From positions 62,001 through 126,000 of the forward strand of contig JASLNT010000001.1 of the NCBI GenBank assembly GCA_030745875.1: a stretch of DNA of 64,000 nt, read 5' to 3'. The stretch is from Phycisphaerae bacterium (lineage in GTDB: Bacteria > Planctomycetota > Phycisphaerae > SM23-33). This document shows, one piece after another, positions 52,855 through 61,800 of this stretch. The notes under the pieces are model-generated. The model saw only the letters and a program-made list of their open reading frames with translations. It did not search any database and was not told the DNA's origin. Positions within the stretch are counted from its first letter, which is position 1, and each line of letters opens with the position of its first letter. A program made the translations under genes and the position numbers.

Positions 52855-55362
52855 TCATTCTATCGAAAACTCCACCGCCGGTTGTCCCTGGTCGGCGTCG
52901 AACTTGTAACCGCTCTTGATTACCGCCGTGACCAGGACAATGTAAGCCCCCGACGCCTGACGCCTGCCTGTTTTCCACTTGAGCAGCGCCTGGCCCTTTT
53001 CCGAGGTGAAGCCCTGCAGAGACGTTACAAGCTCACCGCTGGTGTCGATTACTTCGGCGAACACCTGGGCTCCGCCCAGAGGGATCCCTCCGGCTCCGAC
53101 GACGTCAGCGGTGATCTCGACTGTTTCCCCGCCCCGGAAAGCGTCAACTTCGACCGGATCGCCCTTGTTGTCGGCCCCCCACGTAGTCAGAGTTTCCACG
53201 ACCGCCTCCGGAAGCCCTTTGGGCGAGTCGACGATGATCGGCGGCCCATCGGCTCCGGTTCCGAAGTTCAGTCGCAGTATCACAAAGTCAAGCAGGTCGA
53301 CGCGTCCGTCGCCGTTGAAGTCGGCGCTGTCTTCGGCGGGCGGTCCGCCGAACTGGGCGACGAAATTGGCGTAGTCGGTTCCGTCGACGATATCGTCGCC
53401 ATTGGTGTCGCCCGGAACGAGCGGGGGGCGGGCCCACTCGGTTGAAGCCATGACGTATGGAGCCGCCATATTCGTGTTCAACCATGCATCCAGCAGATAC
53501 TCGCCCTCGTTGGCGAGAAACGCGTTCTGCTTATTGTTCGCAAGGTACAGGAACTGGATGTACTCCCAACTGGTCGGCTGGTAGAGCAGATCGATCGCCG
53601 CATATGCGGCGCCCTGGGGCGGATTGAGAGTGATCCGGTCCCAATGACGATATCTTCCTCCGGAGCCCGGGTCTCCGTATTGACTGGCGGGAACGGGGAG
53701 AGTGTTGCGAATCCCGGATGCGTCATAGCTCATACCGTACGGGGGAATTCGATTGTCTTTCGAGACATAATTGTTCAGAACGAAGTGGAAGGTGTCGTAG
53801 TGCGATCCGGCGGGCTGGGACGCCAGTTGCCCCAGCGTCTTGTTCACTGCTCCGCTGACTCGGTCGTAACTCAGAGACATGTCGGCGGGGTAGCCCAGGG
53901 TCCGCAACTGCTGAGCCCATTGCTGGGTCATCGCGTAATGGGCCTCGTATATTTTCGTGTTGGGGTCGTGGAGATCGATTATCGATTTGACGGGCGTTTC
54001 AGGCGTCTGGTCTCCGTCAAGATCCAGGGTCGCAACGACTCCGTACTTACCGTCCTCTCGGAGCAGACTGCCCCCGGAGTCATACCATCGAATGTTAACC
54101 CACATCCGCCGCCCTTCGGGATATCCGCTGATAAGCTTGTGCCCAGTCAGGTTTACAATCTTGAGCGTTTGCCCTTCGACCGTGATCGAGGCGGCCTGGC
54201 TGAGTTGCTTCTGGGCTCGGAGCTTTCCATCGTCAAGCGCCGCAATCTGATCGCTGGTCAGCCCCCCGCCCAGGCGGAGTTCGTTTCTCGCATCGAGATA
54301 CTTGATCACGTCGGGCATCCAGTAGTTTCCGCCCGTCAGGTCGTGCATGGGCAGATCCTTGCGGACGGGCGGGTTCTTGTTGCATCCCCGCCCGGTCACG
54401 GGGCGCATATGACAGGTTTGGCAGGTAAAGAGACGGGTTGCTCCGTCTTCGTAGTCGCCTGAAGCGCCGGCTATAATCGAACTTTCGTACGAAGCCCGGA
54501 TCGCACCGGCCTGGAGTTCAACCGGAAGTTGGTGGTAGCTCGATACGGGCGTCTGGGCCAGCAGGCTTGCCTTGTGCTCGCTGAATGTGCGTTCGACGAC
54601 CCCGTACATGAACGGAAAGTTGTTGAAGGCGGCTTTGTTGGCGACGGCGCCGCCCAACTGCCCGCTGAACGTTCCCTGGGCAAGAGGGGTCTGCGCCCCG
54701 TTGTTGTGCGCCAGGTCCCCCACCGCCGAGTTCGACACGTCGTGGCAGGTTCCGCAGAGATCCGATGAACGATGGAAGTTTGATGACAGGACCTTGTGCT
54801 TGGCGTCTGCATCCGAGTAGGGACCTATTTTCTGGTTGCCGCCCCACAACGACCCCATTCCGCTTCCGTAATAGGCATCCGGCGGATTACCGCCGTCGTT
54901 GGCGATATACGGCGCGTTCATTTCTCCGGCGTGCTCGGAGTTGTCGGGGTTGGTGAGTTTGTGGCAGTAGTCGCAGTCGACACCGTCGTCGTCACCCGCG
55001 GCAAGGCCCGATCCGTCCGTAGGCGTCGAGCGCCCTGCAAGCCAACCGGTCGTCGAATGACAGCGGATGCACAGATCGCCCACGCCGTCGAAGTCCTGTT
55101 CGGCTATGGCGACGGTCGCCCAGAAGATCGGATCGCGCCCCGCGTTAGCCATCATGCTCCCGCGCCACGTGTGGGCCGGTTCAACCGCAGTGTTGTACCC
55201 GCCGTGACAGTTGTCGCATTTGTCTGGGGATTCGAGATTGCTGACCTCGCCCGGCTGGGTCCCGGGAAGCTCAATGTCAGACGGAACCACCAACGCCGCA
55301 ACAGCAACGGCGCTGAGAATCAGGAGAATCGCACAGACTTTCACGATACGGGACGAGTTCAT
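52855..55362 (-). CDS. Secreted pentahaem cytochrome with dockerin-like domain
   Basis: An 835-residue protein. AAGGAG lies 7 bases before the ATG, and a signal peptide follows (KVCAILLILSAVAVAALVV). Five CxxCH haem sites occur at Cys49, Cys98, Cys130, Cys203 and Cys314, so the first ~330 residues form a multihaem cytochrome, with free His and Met residues (HMRP) as possible distal ligands. A beta-rich middle follows, then a dockerin type I-like pair of calcium loops around residues 650-705 (GDTNGDDIVDGTDYANFVAQ, DFNGDGRVDLLDFVILRLNF) and a C-terminal immunoglobulin-like domain (GGETVEITADVVGAGGIPLG). It may carry electrons on an extracellular scaffold; the acceptor is unknown. Confidence 0.88.
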   Translation of the reverse strand: MNSSRIVKVCAILLILSAVAVAALVVPSDIELPGTQPGEVSNLESPDKCDNCHGGYNTAVEPAHTWRGSMMANAGRDPIFWATVAIAEQDFDGVGDLCIRCHSTTGWLAGRSTPTDGSGLAAGDDDGVDCDYCHKLTNPDNSEHAGEMNAPYIANDGGNPPDAYYGSGMGSLWGGNQKIGPYSDADAKHKVLSSNFHRSSDLCGTCHDVSNSAVGDLAHNNGAQTPLAQGTFSGQLGGAVANKAAFNNFPFMYGVVERTFSEHKASLLAQTPVSSYHQLPVELQAGAIRASYESSIIAGASGDYEDGATRLFTCQTCHMRPVTGRGCNKNPPVRKDLPMHDLTGGNYWMPDVIKYLDARNELRLGGGLTSDQIAALDDGKLRAQKQLSQAASITVEGQTLKIVNLTGHKLISGYPEGRRMWVNIRWYDSGGSLLREDGKYGVVATLDLDGDQTPETPVKSIIDLHDPNTKIYEAHYAMTQQWAQQLRTLGYPADMSLSYDRVSGAVNKTLGQLASQPAGSHYDTFHFVLNNYVSKDNRIPPYGMSYDASGIRNTLPVPASQYGDPGSGGRYRHWDRITLNPPQGAAYAAIDLLYQPTSWEYIQFLYLANNKQNAFLANEGEYLLDAWLNTNMAAPYVMASTEWARPPLVPGDTNGDDIVDGTDYANFVAQFGGPPAEDSADFNGDGRVDLLDFVILRLNFGTGADGPPIIVDSPKGLPEAVVETLTTWGADNKGDPVEVDAFRGGETVEITADVVGAGGIPLGGAQVFAEVIDTSGELVTSLQGFTSEKGQALLKWKTGRRQASGAYIVLVTAVIKSGYKFDADQGQPAVEFSIE

Positions 55363-55511
55363 CGCTCAACTCCTTCTCACAGGCAAACCACCCCGCGCCA
55401 AACGCAATTGAAGACTGATTCGATCCGCATCATCAGCCGCTCCTGAGACGCAAAGAAGCATCTGCTCCGTTGAACTGTCAACCACTACATGCCCGTCAAA
55501 TCGACAAATTA

Positions 55512-55539
55512 ATTATCAGCATAACTCGTATGATGTCAA
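55512..55539 (-). promoter_or_regulatory. Predicted promoter of the pentahaem cytochrome gene
   Basis: The minus strand reads TTGACA (consensus -35, 55534-55539), 16 bases, GATAAT (55512-55517). The start of transcription would be near 55505, leaving a long leader of about 140 bases. The AT-rich block contrasts with its surroundings. Confidence 0.55.
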
Positions 55540-55585
55540 GGGCAAAGAAAGACTTGAGGACCCGGCGCCCCATGTGTTCCAAAGC

Positions 55586-55723
55586 TCAGCGTCCCCCGAG
55601 CAACTCCGTGCATGCATCGGTGGAAATGCAGTTGTAGCCCAGCCGCTCTGCAATAATGCGCGCAACGGTGGTTTTTCCGACAAGCGGGGCTCCGCCGATG
55701 TAAATCACCCTGGAGAACTTCAT
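55586..55723 (-). pseudogene. Truncated P-loop kinase, N-terminal remnant
   Basis: A 45-residue frame (MKFSRVIYIGGAPLVGKTTV, then ARIIAERLGYNCISTDACTE, LLGGR) with an intact Walker A motif GGAPLVGKTT. It looks like the beginning of a 2-phosphoglycerate kinase-like or other small P-loop kinase, but stops abruptly after the first ~40 residues and the rest of the fold is absent downstream. The ATG overlaps the GNAT stop as ATGA, so it was once translated in tandem with the acetyltransferase. Loss of the remainder by deletion is the simplest view. Confidence 0.65.
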
Positions 55724-56154
55724 TCGATGTTCGCCTGAATCGTTTTGGCCATGGAGAGTCTCGGTTCGGCGAGGTATCCGTTGGCCTCGTAGAACTCCTC
55801 GACCAGATCGTTTCCGTCCAGAACCTGCAGGTTGATCTTCACGCAACCCAGCGAGGCCAGGCGGCTTTCGGCGTGACTCAGAAGCTGCGAGCCGATCCCC
55901 CGACGCTGATGCTTGCGGTCCACCGCCAACGAGTAGATCCATCCCCTGTGCCCGTCGTACCCCGCCATAATCGTGCCGACCACGCGGTCATCGCTGACGG
56001 CTACAAACAACAGACCGTCGCCGAAGGCGAGCTTCTTGTCGATCACCAGCACTGGAGCATTGCGCGGGGCCTTGTAAGCAAACACCCGCTTCCAGAGATC
56101 GATAACCTGATCTCGATGAACCGCGTTGTCGAATGCAACGATCTCAGTTTCCAT
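55720..56154 (-). CDS. GNAT family N-acetyltransferase
   Basis: A 144-residue acetyltransferase. The ATG at 56154 has a strong AAGGAG 4 bases upstream and is preferred over an in-frame upstream codon. The acetyl-CoA-binding motif is IYSLAVDRKHQRRGIGSQLL (R/Q-x-x-G-x-G/A), preceded by VVGTIMAGYDGHRGW and followed by GCVKINLQVLDGN and EEFYEANGYLAEPRLSMAK. It resembles RimI/YpeA-type enzymes that acetylate small molecules or protein N-termini; the acceptor is unknown. The broken kinase frame begins at its stop codon. Confidence 0.9.
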   Translation of the reverse strand: METEIVAFDNAVHRDQVIDLWKRVFAYKAPRNAPVLVIDKKLAFGDGLLFVAVSDDRVVGTIMAGYDGHRGWIYSLAVDRKHQRRGIGSQLLSHAESRLASLGCVKINLQVLDGNDLVEEFYEANGYLAEPRLSMAKTIQANIE

Positions 56155-56247
56155 AGTGCTCCTTTCATCGCCCGCTGACATTGCTCACGAGCGTTGCATA
56201 ATAACACGCCGAAGCTCAGGCCGCCTTCGTTTGTTCCGCATCATAAT

Positions 56248-57036
56248 TCAGCCCGTTATGAACGCGTGCAATCGGTTGTAAAAATCCTCGGGGTTATCGC
56301 TCATCGGAAAATGACCGCTGTGCCCTATCTCGACTTTCGGAATGTCCCGAACGGCCTTCACCGTGGGGTGTTCGGAATTCCTGCTCCCGTAGAAATAGGC
56401 CTTTCGGCAATCCAGAGCATCGAACAAGTCCAGCAGTTCATTGCTGTCAGACCGGGCGACCAGCGATTCGGAGCTTCGGTGGAGAACATCGGCGTTAGTG
56501 GAGTCTACGGCGGCGTAGCCCGGTCCCGAGTCTGCGTATCTTGCTCGCATTTTGGGTATTATCTCGGCTGCAATAACGTCCGGGCCGGCGTTCTTCATTC
56601 CTCGACTGCACATATCGCTATCCTCGATGAAATCGCAATCATCACCGGTCAGGTTGCCTTCAACATTTGCGAATGTCTCCACAGAGTTCAGAATTCCAGC
56701 GGGCAGAAGCAAACCGACAGCCCCGCCCATACTGTGGGCGACCAGGTGCAGCTTCCCGTGTGGAAACCGCGCCAGGAATTCAGCGACCACTTGCCCCTGG
56801 GCCTTCATCGTGTAGGGGAAATCGCCCGGCTTGTCAGAGTCCCCGAACCCGACAAGATCCATCGCCAATACAGAATACTCCGCAAAATCACTGCGATCCC
56901 AGATGTAGCAATAGGTATCCCTGGAGCAAGCAAGCCCATGAATCAACAGGAGCAAGTCCGGCCCGGCCCGGCGGACATTGGCGGCGACCTCAAACGACTT
57001 ACCGTCAAACGATACCCGGAAACGTTCAGTATTCAT
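56248..57036 (-). CDS. Cytoplasmic alpha/beta hydrolase
   Basis: A 262-residue alpha/beta-fold hydrolase. The ATG at 57036 has GGGAG 8 bases upstream. Key motifs are LLLLIHGLACSRD (oxyanion region), AMDLVGFGDSDKP, the nucleophile elbow VAHSMGGAVG with Ser102, and a C-terminal histidine in IGHSGHFPMSDNPEDFYNRL. There is no signal peptide. The set of motifs fits the epoxide-hydrolase/lipase-like superfamily with a wide range of esters and lactones as substrates. It is isolated from the secreted clusters, 93 bases before the GNAT gene. Confidence 0.88.
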   Translation of the reverse strand: MNTERFRVSFDGKSFEVAANVRRAGPDLLLLIHGLACSRDTYCYIWDRSDFAEYSVLAMDLVGFGDSDKPGDFPYTMKAQGQVVAEFLARFPHGKLHLVAHSMGGAVGLLLPAGILNSVETFANVEGNLTGDDCDFIEDSDMCSRGMKNAGPDVIAAEIIPKMRARYADSGPGYAAVDSTNADVLHRSSESLVARSDSNELLDLFDALDCRKAYFYGSRNSEHPTVKAVRDIPKVEIGHSGHFPMSDNPEDFYNRLHAFITG

Positions 57037-57101
57037 GTTGTGGGCTCCCGACAATCCAGCGTAAACACAATATCGAAACCAACCACCACTACGCAGGCGA
57101 G

Positions 57102-57662
57102 CTAGCCGAGTTTCACCGCCGTACCGTACACGAGCAGTTCAGCGGCGGTTCCAACTACGCTGGTGGTCATGTAGCGAACATTTATTATCGCATCGGCGTC
57201 CAATGCGGCGGCTTCGGCGGTCATCCTGGCGGTCGACGCGGTGCGGGCTTTGCCCATCATCTCGGTGTATTCGGTAAGCTCCCCGCCAAGCAGAAGGCGA
57301 ACTATCGCAGACAGATCCTTACCCAGCGAAACCGCGAAGACGGTGTGCCCCTGAACAAGCCCCAGAATTTCAGAGACATCCTTGCCCGGAACCTTGTCGG
57401 AGTTCAACAGAAGGACCGATCCGTCAGTCTCCGGCCCGGCGGGAGCCTCCCGGCCGGCCATGCTTTGAAATCGCTTCCGTTCGCACGCAAGCGTTCCCAG
57501 CACTACAAGTATCCCGCCCAACAGGCAGAACACAGCAATCTTCAACCACAGCGGTATGACCGGATCGTCGGCGACAAGAACATGCCACGGCAAGCCCCCA
57601 AACACCGAAACGAACAGGCCCAACACAAACGCCAGCGAACCAATCTGTCGAATTGCCTTCAT
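57102..57662 (-). CDS. YbjQ/heavy-metal-binding domain membrane protein
   Basis: A 186-residue protein with two hydrophobic segments at the N-terminus (QIGSLAFVLGLFVSVFGGL, LWLKIAVFCLLGGILVVLGT), then a linker and a YbjQ-type domain (LNSDKVPGKDVSEILGLVQG, HTVFAVSLGKDLSAIVRLLL, GGELTEYTEMMGKARTASTA, DADAIINVRYMTTSVVGTAA). YbjQ-family proteins form homo-oligomers of unclear function, once labelled heavy-metal-binding. Its promoter should lie in the 231-base gap shared with the metallopeptidase at 57894. Confidence 0.8.
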   Translation of the reverse strand: MKAIRQIGSLAFVLGLFVSVFGGLPWHVLVADDPVIPLWLKIAVFCLLGGILVVLGTLACERKRFQSMAGREAPAGPETDGSVLLLNSDKVPGKDVSEILGLVQGHTVFAVSLGKDLSAIVRLLLGGELTEYTEMMGKARTASTARMTAEAAALDADAIINVRYMTTSVVGTAAELLVYGTAVKLG

Positions 57663-57825
57663 AGCTTGCCCTTTCCATATTGCCGAGGATCACCGGAATT
57701 CGGAGCCCAACGCTATTGTACGCGCACATCCCGCAAGACCAATCTTTTTCGAACTGTCAGCAAGAACAAGAACGCCGCAATTGTTACAGAAGTCTCCTGC
57801 TAACGCCGTTTCCGTCGACTGGTTG

Positions 57826-57854
57826 TTGTTAATTCACCTCCCCGATGATATTCT
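57826..57854 (+). promoter_or_regulatory. Predicted promoter of the metallopeptidase gene
   Basis: TTGTTA, 17 bases, TATTCT, ending 39 bases before the ATG at 57894, with GGAGG and AAGGA ribosome-site candidates in between. Confidence 0.45.
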
Positions 57855-57893
57855 GCCCGCGAGCCATCCCCCGGAGGTTTGAAGGAATGAAAC

Positions 57894-58877
57894 ATGCTTA
57901 GAAGATTGTTCTTGTCGGCAGTGTCGGCTCTTGTGATTTCGGTTGGCGTGTTTATGGCGACCGGCGCTGTCGGCGGCGCCAAAACGGACAAGAAGCCGTC
58001 GAGCGATTCGGAGAGAATCGCCAAACTGCTGAAGACGCGCGACCCGTTCTACAAACAGCACATCGCGGTCGACGGGGTGCTGATTGTCAGTTCGGAGAAA
58101 GTCTCCAAGTACGCGCTGGCCGAAGCAGCGCATCTGATGCGGAAGATGCTGGCGAATCGACCGGACGTTATGAAGAAAGTCGCCGCGCGGAACGTTTACA
58201 TAGGCGTGATGGCGTACAATGAAATGACCACCGACATGCCCGAGTGTCGCGGAATGTCGCCCTGGTGGGACATGCGAGCCCGCGGGCTGGGCGGGAACCC
58301 GCTGATCTGCGCCGAGGAGAACCTGCTGTGCTTCAAAGGCGATCCCTGGGGCGGAGAGAGCATCTTCGTCCACGAATTCGGGCACATCATTCAGGGCGCG
58401 ATCGCGCAACTGGACGGAAGGTCCAAAGAGAGTTTTCAGGAGATGTTCGAAAAAGCCAGGAAAACCGGACGGTACCGCGGATACGGAATGAACAACACCG
58501 GAGAATTCTGGGCCGAAGGCGTCCAGGCGTGGTTCAACTGCAACGGGACGATGAGAGGGAAATTCGCCGGAGGCCAGAGTTCGCTGGAAGTCGTCGGGCC
58601 TGACGGCAAGCACGTTTGCCACATCACCACGCGTAAACAGATAAAAGAACATCTGCCCGAGTTGGCGAAACTTCTCGACAGCTCGTTTCGAAAGAACGCC
58701 TGGGTCTACACGCCCCCAGCCAAACGACTGGATCAACCGCACCTGCGCGGTTACGACCCGACCAAGGCGCCGGTCTTCCGCTGGCCGAAGAAAGTCGTCG
58801 AAGCCTTCAACCGAATCGACGCCAAGATGAAAGCCGCCAAAGCCGCCAAAGCCAAAAAGCAAAAACAGCGCAAGTAG
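57894..58877 (+). CDS. Secreted zinc metallopeptidase (HExxH)
   Basis: A 327-residue secreted protein with a signal peptide (LFLSAVSALVISVGVFMATG). The active-site motif is FVHEFGHIIQG (His160, Glu161, His164), and NTGEFWAEGVQAWFN (Glu204 or Glu208 as third ligand) lies about 40 residues later, an arrangement of gluzincin peptidases such as the anthrax-lethal-factor-like (ATLF) domain. The protein ends in an Ala/Lys-rich tail (KAAKAAKAKKQKQRK). It lacks the regulatory regions of the toxins, so it is better regarded as a house-keeping or nutrient-related peptidase. It converges on the fourth HzsA-related gene with 18 bases between stops. Confidence 0.82.
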   Translation: MLRRLFLSAVSALVISVGVFMATGAVGGAKTDKKPSSDSERIAKLLKTRDPFYKQHIAVDGVLIVSSEKVSKYALAEAAHLMRKMLANRPDVMKKVAARNVYIGVMAYNEMTTDMPECRGMSPWWDMRARGLGGNPLICAEENLLCFKGDPWGGESIFVHEFGHIIQGAIAQLDGRSKESFQEMFEKARKTGRYRGYGMNNTGEFWAEGVQAWFNCNGTMRGKFAGGQSSLEVVGPDGKHVCHITTRKQIKEHLPELAKLLDSSFRKNAWVYTPPAKRLDQPHLRGYDPTKAPVFRWPKKVVEAFNRIDAKMKAAKAAKAKKQKQRK

Positions 58878-58895
58878 GCCCGTCCGCTGAAGCGT

Positions 58896-61800
58896 TTACC
58901 GACCGGTCGCCAGGGGCGGCAGGCGGAAGTCCGGGCAGTCTTTGTCCCGGAGATCTCTCTTGCCTCTATAGGTCCCATAATACGGAACATTGGCGTCGAT
59001 CCAGGTTGCCACCCTGATGAACTCGGCGCGGGTGATCTTCGTTTGGCACGGTCCTTTGCGCATATGTGCGATCATCTTGCTCAAGTGCGAACCGCGCGAC
59101 AGGGGCGGGACGGCGTTGAAGTTGGAGCTTCCGTAACGACAGTCGGCGAAGCTTACAAGCCTCTTGTTGATCAGATTCTCGTAGGAGCGGCACCATTGTC
59201 GGGTCGGCTCGCCGGTAAGATCGAGGCGCCCTTTTGGTTTGGCTCCGCTGTGACATCCGACGCAATGCTTGTTGAGAACCGGCTGAACGTCTGATGCGTA
59301 ATGGACCACTCGAACGCCCTTGTCGCCCGGCTGGGGGACGAGCGTCTGGGGTTTGTGTTTCACCGCGGTCGGACGCGTGCGAAGGTCCGGAGCCTTCTTG
59401 CGCAGCTCGTGGCAGCCCACGCAGGACCTGGTCTCGCCGGGCATCATGTTAATGAACGACGGCATCTGCTGCAGCGCCATGAAATCCTCGTCCAAAGCCT
59501 GGAAGAAGATGTTCTCGCCCGCCGGTACGGTGAAATACGCAGATCCGTCTTCGTGCACCTTCGCCACCCCGTAAATCCTCTTGCGATGCGGGTCGGCGTT
59601 ATGTCCGAGCCGCCACGAGATGCCTCGCTCGTTCCAAGGCCAGGGCAAGGCTCCCATAACCCGCACGTACTTGACTCTGCCCCGCTGGATTCCCTTCATC
59701 CCGACATATATGTCCTGGATAAACATCGCGGCGCGCCCTGTCTTGGCTCCGGCGGTCTCGAGCGCCGAGACCTCCGTCGGTTTGCGGCGCGGGCGGAGCG
59801 GAAGCGGTTCGAAACAGCCTATGTCCGGATCGCCGTACAGTTTGGCCCGATTGCCCCATGAGTCCAGTGCATAAAGCTCGTAACGCGGCTCGGTGCGGTT
59901 CTTGTCACCGCGATTGCGTCTGTACTGGAAGTATCCGAACCTGTGCGAAACCAGGAAGAACTTCTCGCTGAACGGATACGGGTCCATGAACGTGCCGAAC
60001 TTGCTGTGGGGATACCCCATCGACGTAGGATATTCGAGTTCGGGAGTAATGCAGTTCATCGCCTCGGTGGTGCGTCGGCTGTGGCGCAGGTCGACTATCA
60101 CGACCGGACCGACGGCTGCAAAATGGTGTCCGCCGGAGACCGTGACGATCTTACGACAGCCCGGAATGCTGCGGGCGTTGCTCATCGCCGCCGGCCACAT
60201 CGTATTGTTCTTGTAAACGTGGTCTACGCCCGTTCCGTCGGGACGAACCGCCCAGAGGCTCTGACCGTTGCCCAAGCCCTTGTCGACGTACTCCCACCGC
60301 GTGTAGATCACGCGCCCGTCGTCCATCACCGAAGGAGCGGTTTCGTTGACCGGGCTGTCGGAAACGCGGCGGAGGTTCTTCCCGTCGGCGTCCATAACGA
60401 ACAGGTTCGTAACTGACGCTCCGGGCGCACAGAAAACGACCTGCATCGCGCGGGTGGACGTGAACATGATCTTACCGCTAGGCAGGTAGACCGGGTCCAT
60501 GTCGTCGAACTCGCGGCCGACACACATTATCCGGTTCTTGTTTCGCTCAATCGCCTCGGCGTCTTCGTCGCCGCCGCCGGAGGTCAACTGCCTCAACGAG
60601 CCGGAGACCATCACACCGGTGTCGGGGTTGACTCCGACCTCGTAGATTCGGAGCCCCGCTTTGGGGTTCTTCCTGTAGCTGAAGACCACTCTCTTCGCAT
60701 CGTACGACAGATCGAACCGATCGAACAGCCCGCCGTCCAGCTCCGGTATGAGTTTGGTGACCTTGCCGTCAGGCCGCACGGGCGAGAGAATGCAAAGACC
60801 GCCCGCCATGTCGCCCCTGTGCTGATCGGAATAGGTGTGCCCGTATCCGTCAACCTTCCGCTTGAGAAACAGGAGCTTGTCGAACTTCAGTTCCGGATGA
60901 TCCAGCAGCGCCTCGCGGCGGAGAGCCTTCAGTGCGTTGGCAACCTCCGGCCCGGCCTGGGGCGTTGCGTTCCGCGCCGCACTCTCCTTGGCTTCCAATT
61001 CCGACAGTTGCTTCAAATACTCGCGCCCGCGGGGATATCCAGCGCCAAAGCTCGCCACAGTGTCAGCCAAAGCCAGCCGAAACGCCGCAGTGTTAACCGC
61101 CCCGGGAGTCAAAAACACGCTGCGATACCGTGGCGGGACTCTGTCAATATGCTTCACCTTACGTTCGGACTGCTTCCAGCCCTTGGCGAAAGCCTCCTGA
61201 GTGCTGAAACGCACCGCCAGCAGGTAAGGCAGCCCGCCGCGACGGGACAATCTCAGCGTGTGTTTGCCCTTGGTCGCCGACAGCCTGACAAGCCTGCCCC
61301 GATCGCGAAGCTGCTCCCATCTTGCGATTCTGCTGCTCCACGACAGTTTGACCGGCCGTTCAAAGCGAGACGAACCGATCGTCACACCGCAGCAGCCCTT
61401 GCCCACTCGTTTTCCATCGAACCACACGTCGGCGGGTCTGGCCTGGGCGGCGGAATAACGAATCTGGACCGTGTACTCGCCGCTGACGGGAAAGTCTATG
61501 TCGTATTCAACGCTGGTCTCACCGGACCCGCTCGACCCGCCGCCAGCCATCGGTCCGGCGTCGGCGTATCTGTCGGGGCTCGCGAGGATCTCGGCGTTTC
61601 CGCGATCGAATGTCCAGGCGGGGATCTCCAACGATCCGGGCGATCGCGCCGGAGCCAACTCCAGCACGGGCGGCGTCTTTCCCCCGGAAGGCGGGAACGC
61701 CTTTCGAAACGCCTCCGGAACGCTCTTGATGTCCCGCACCTTGTACACGGGTGGTTTGTAGTCGTCTGGGAATTCCGTCGGCGTGTCAAGACGCAACGCA

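Noticed and set aside
57894-58877. Toxin interpretation of the ATLF-like zinc peptidase
   Set aside because: Only the peptidase core is present, with an ordinary signal peptide and no translocation or binding domains; a general secreted peptidase is the simpler reading.
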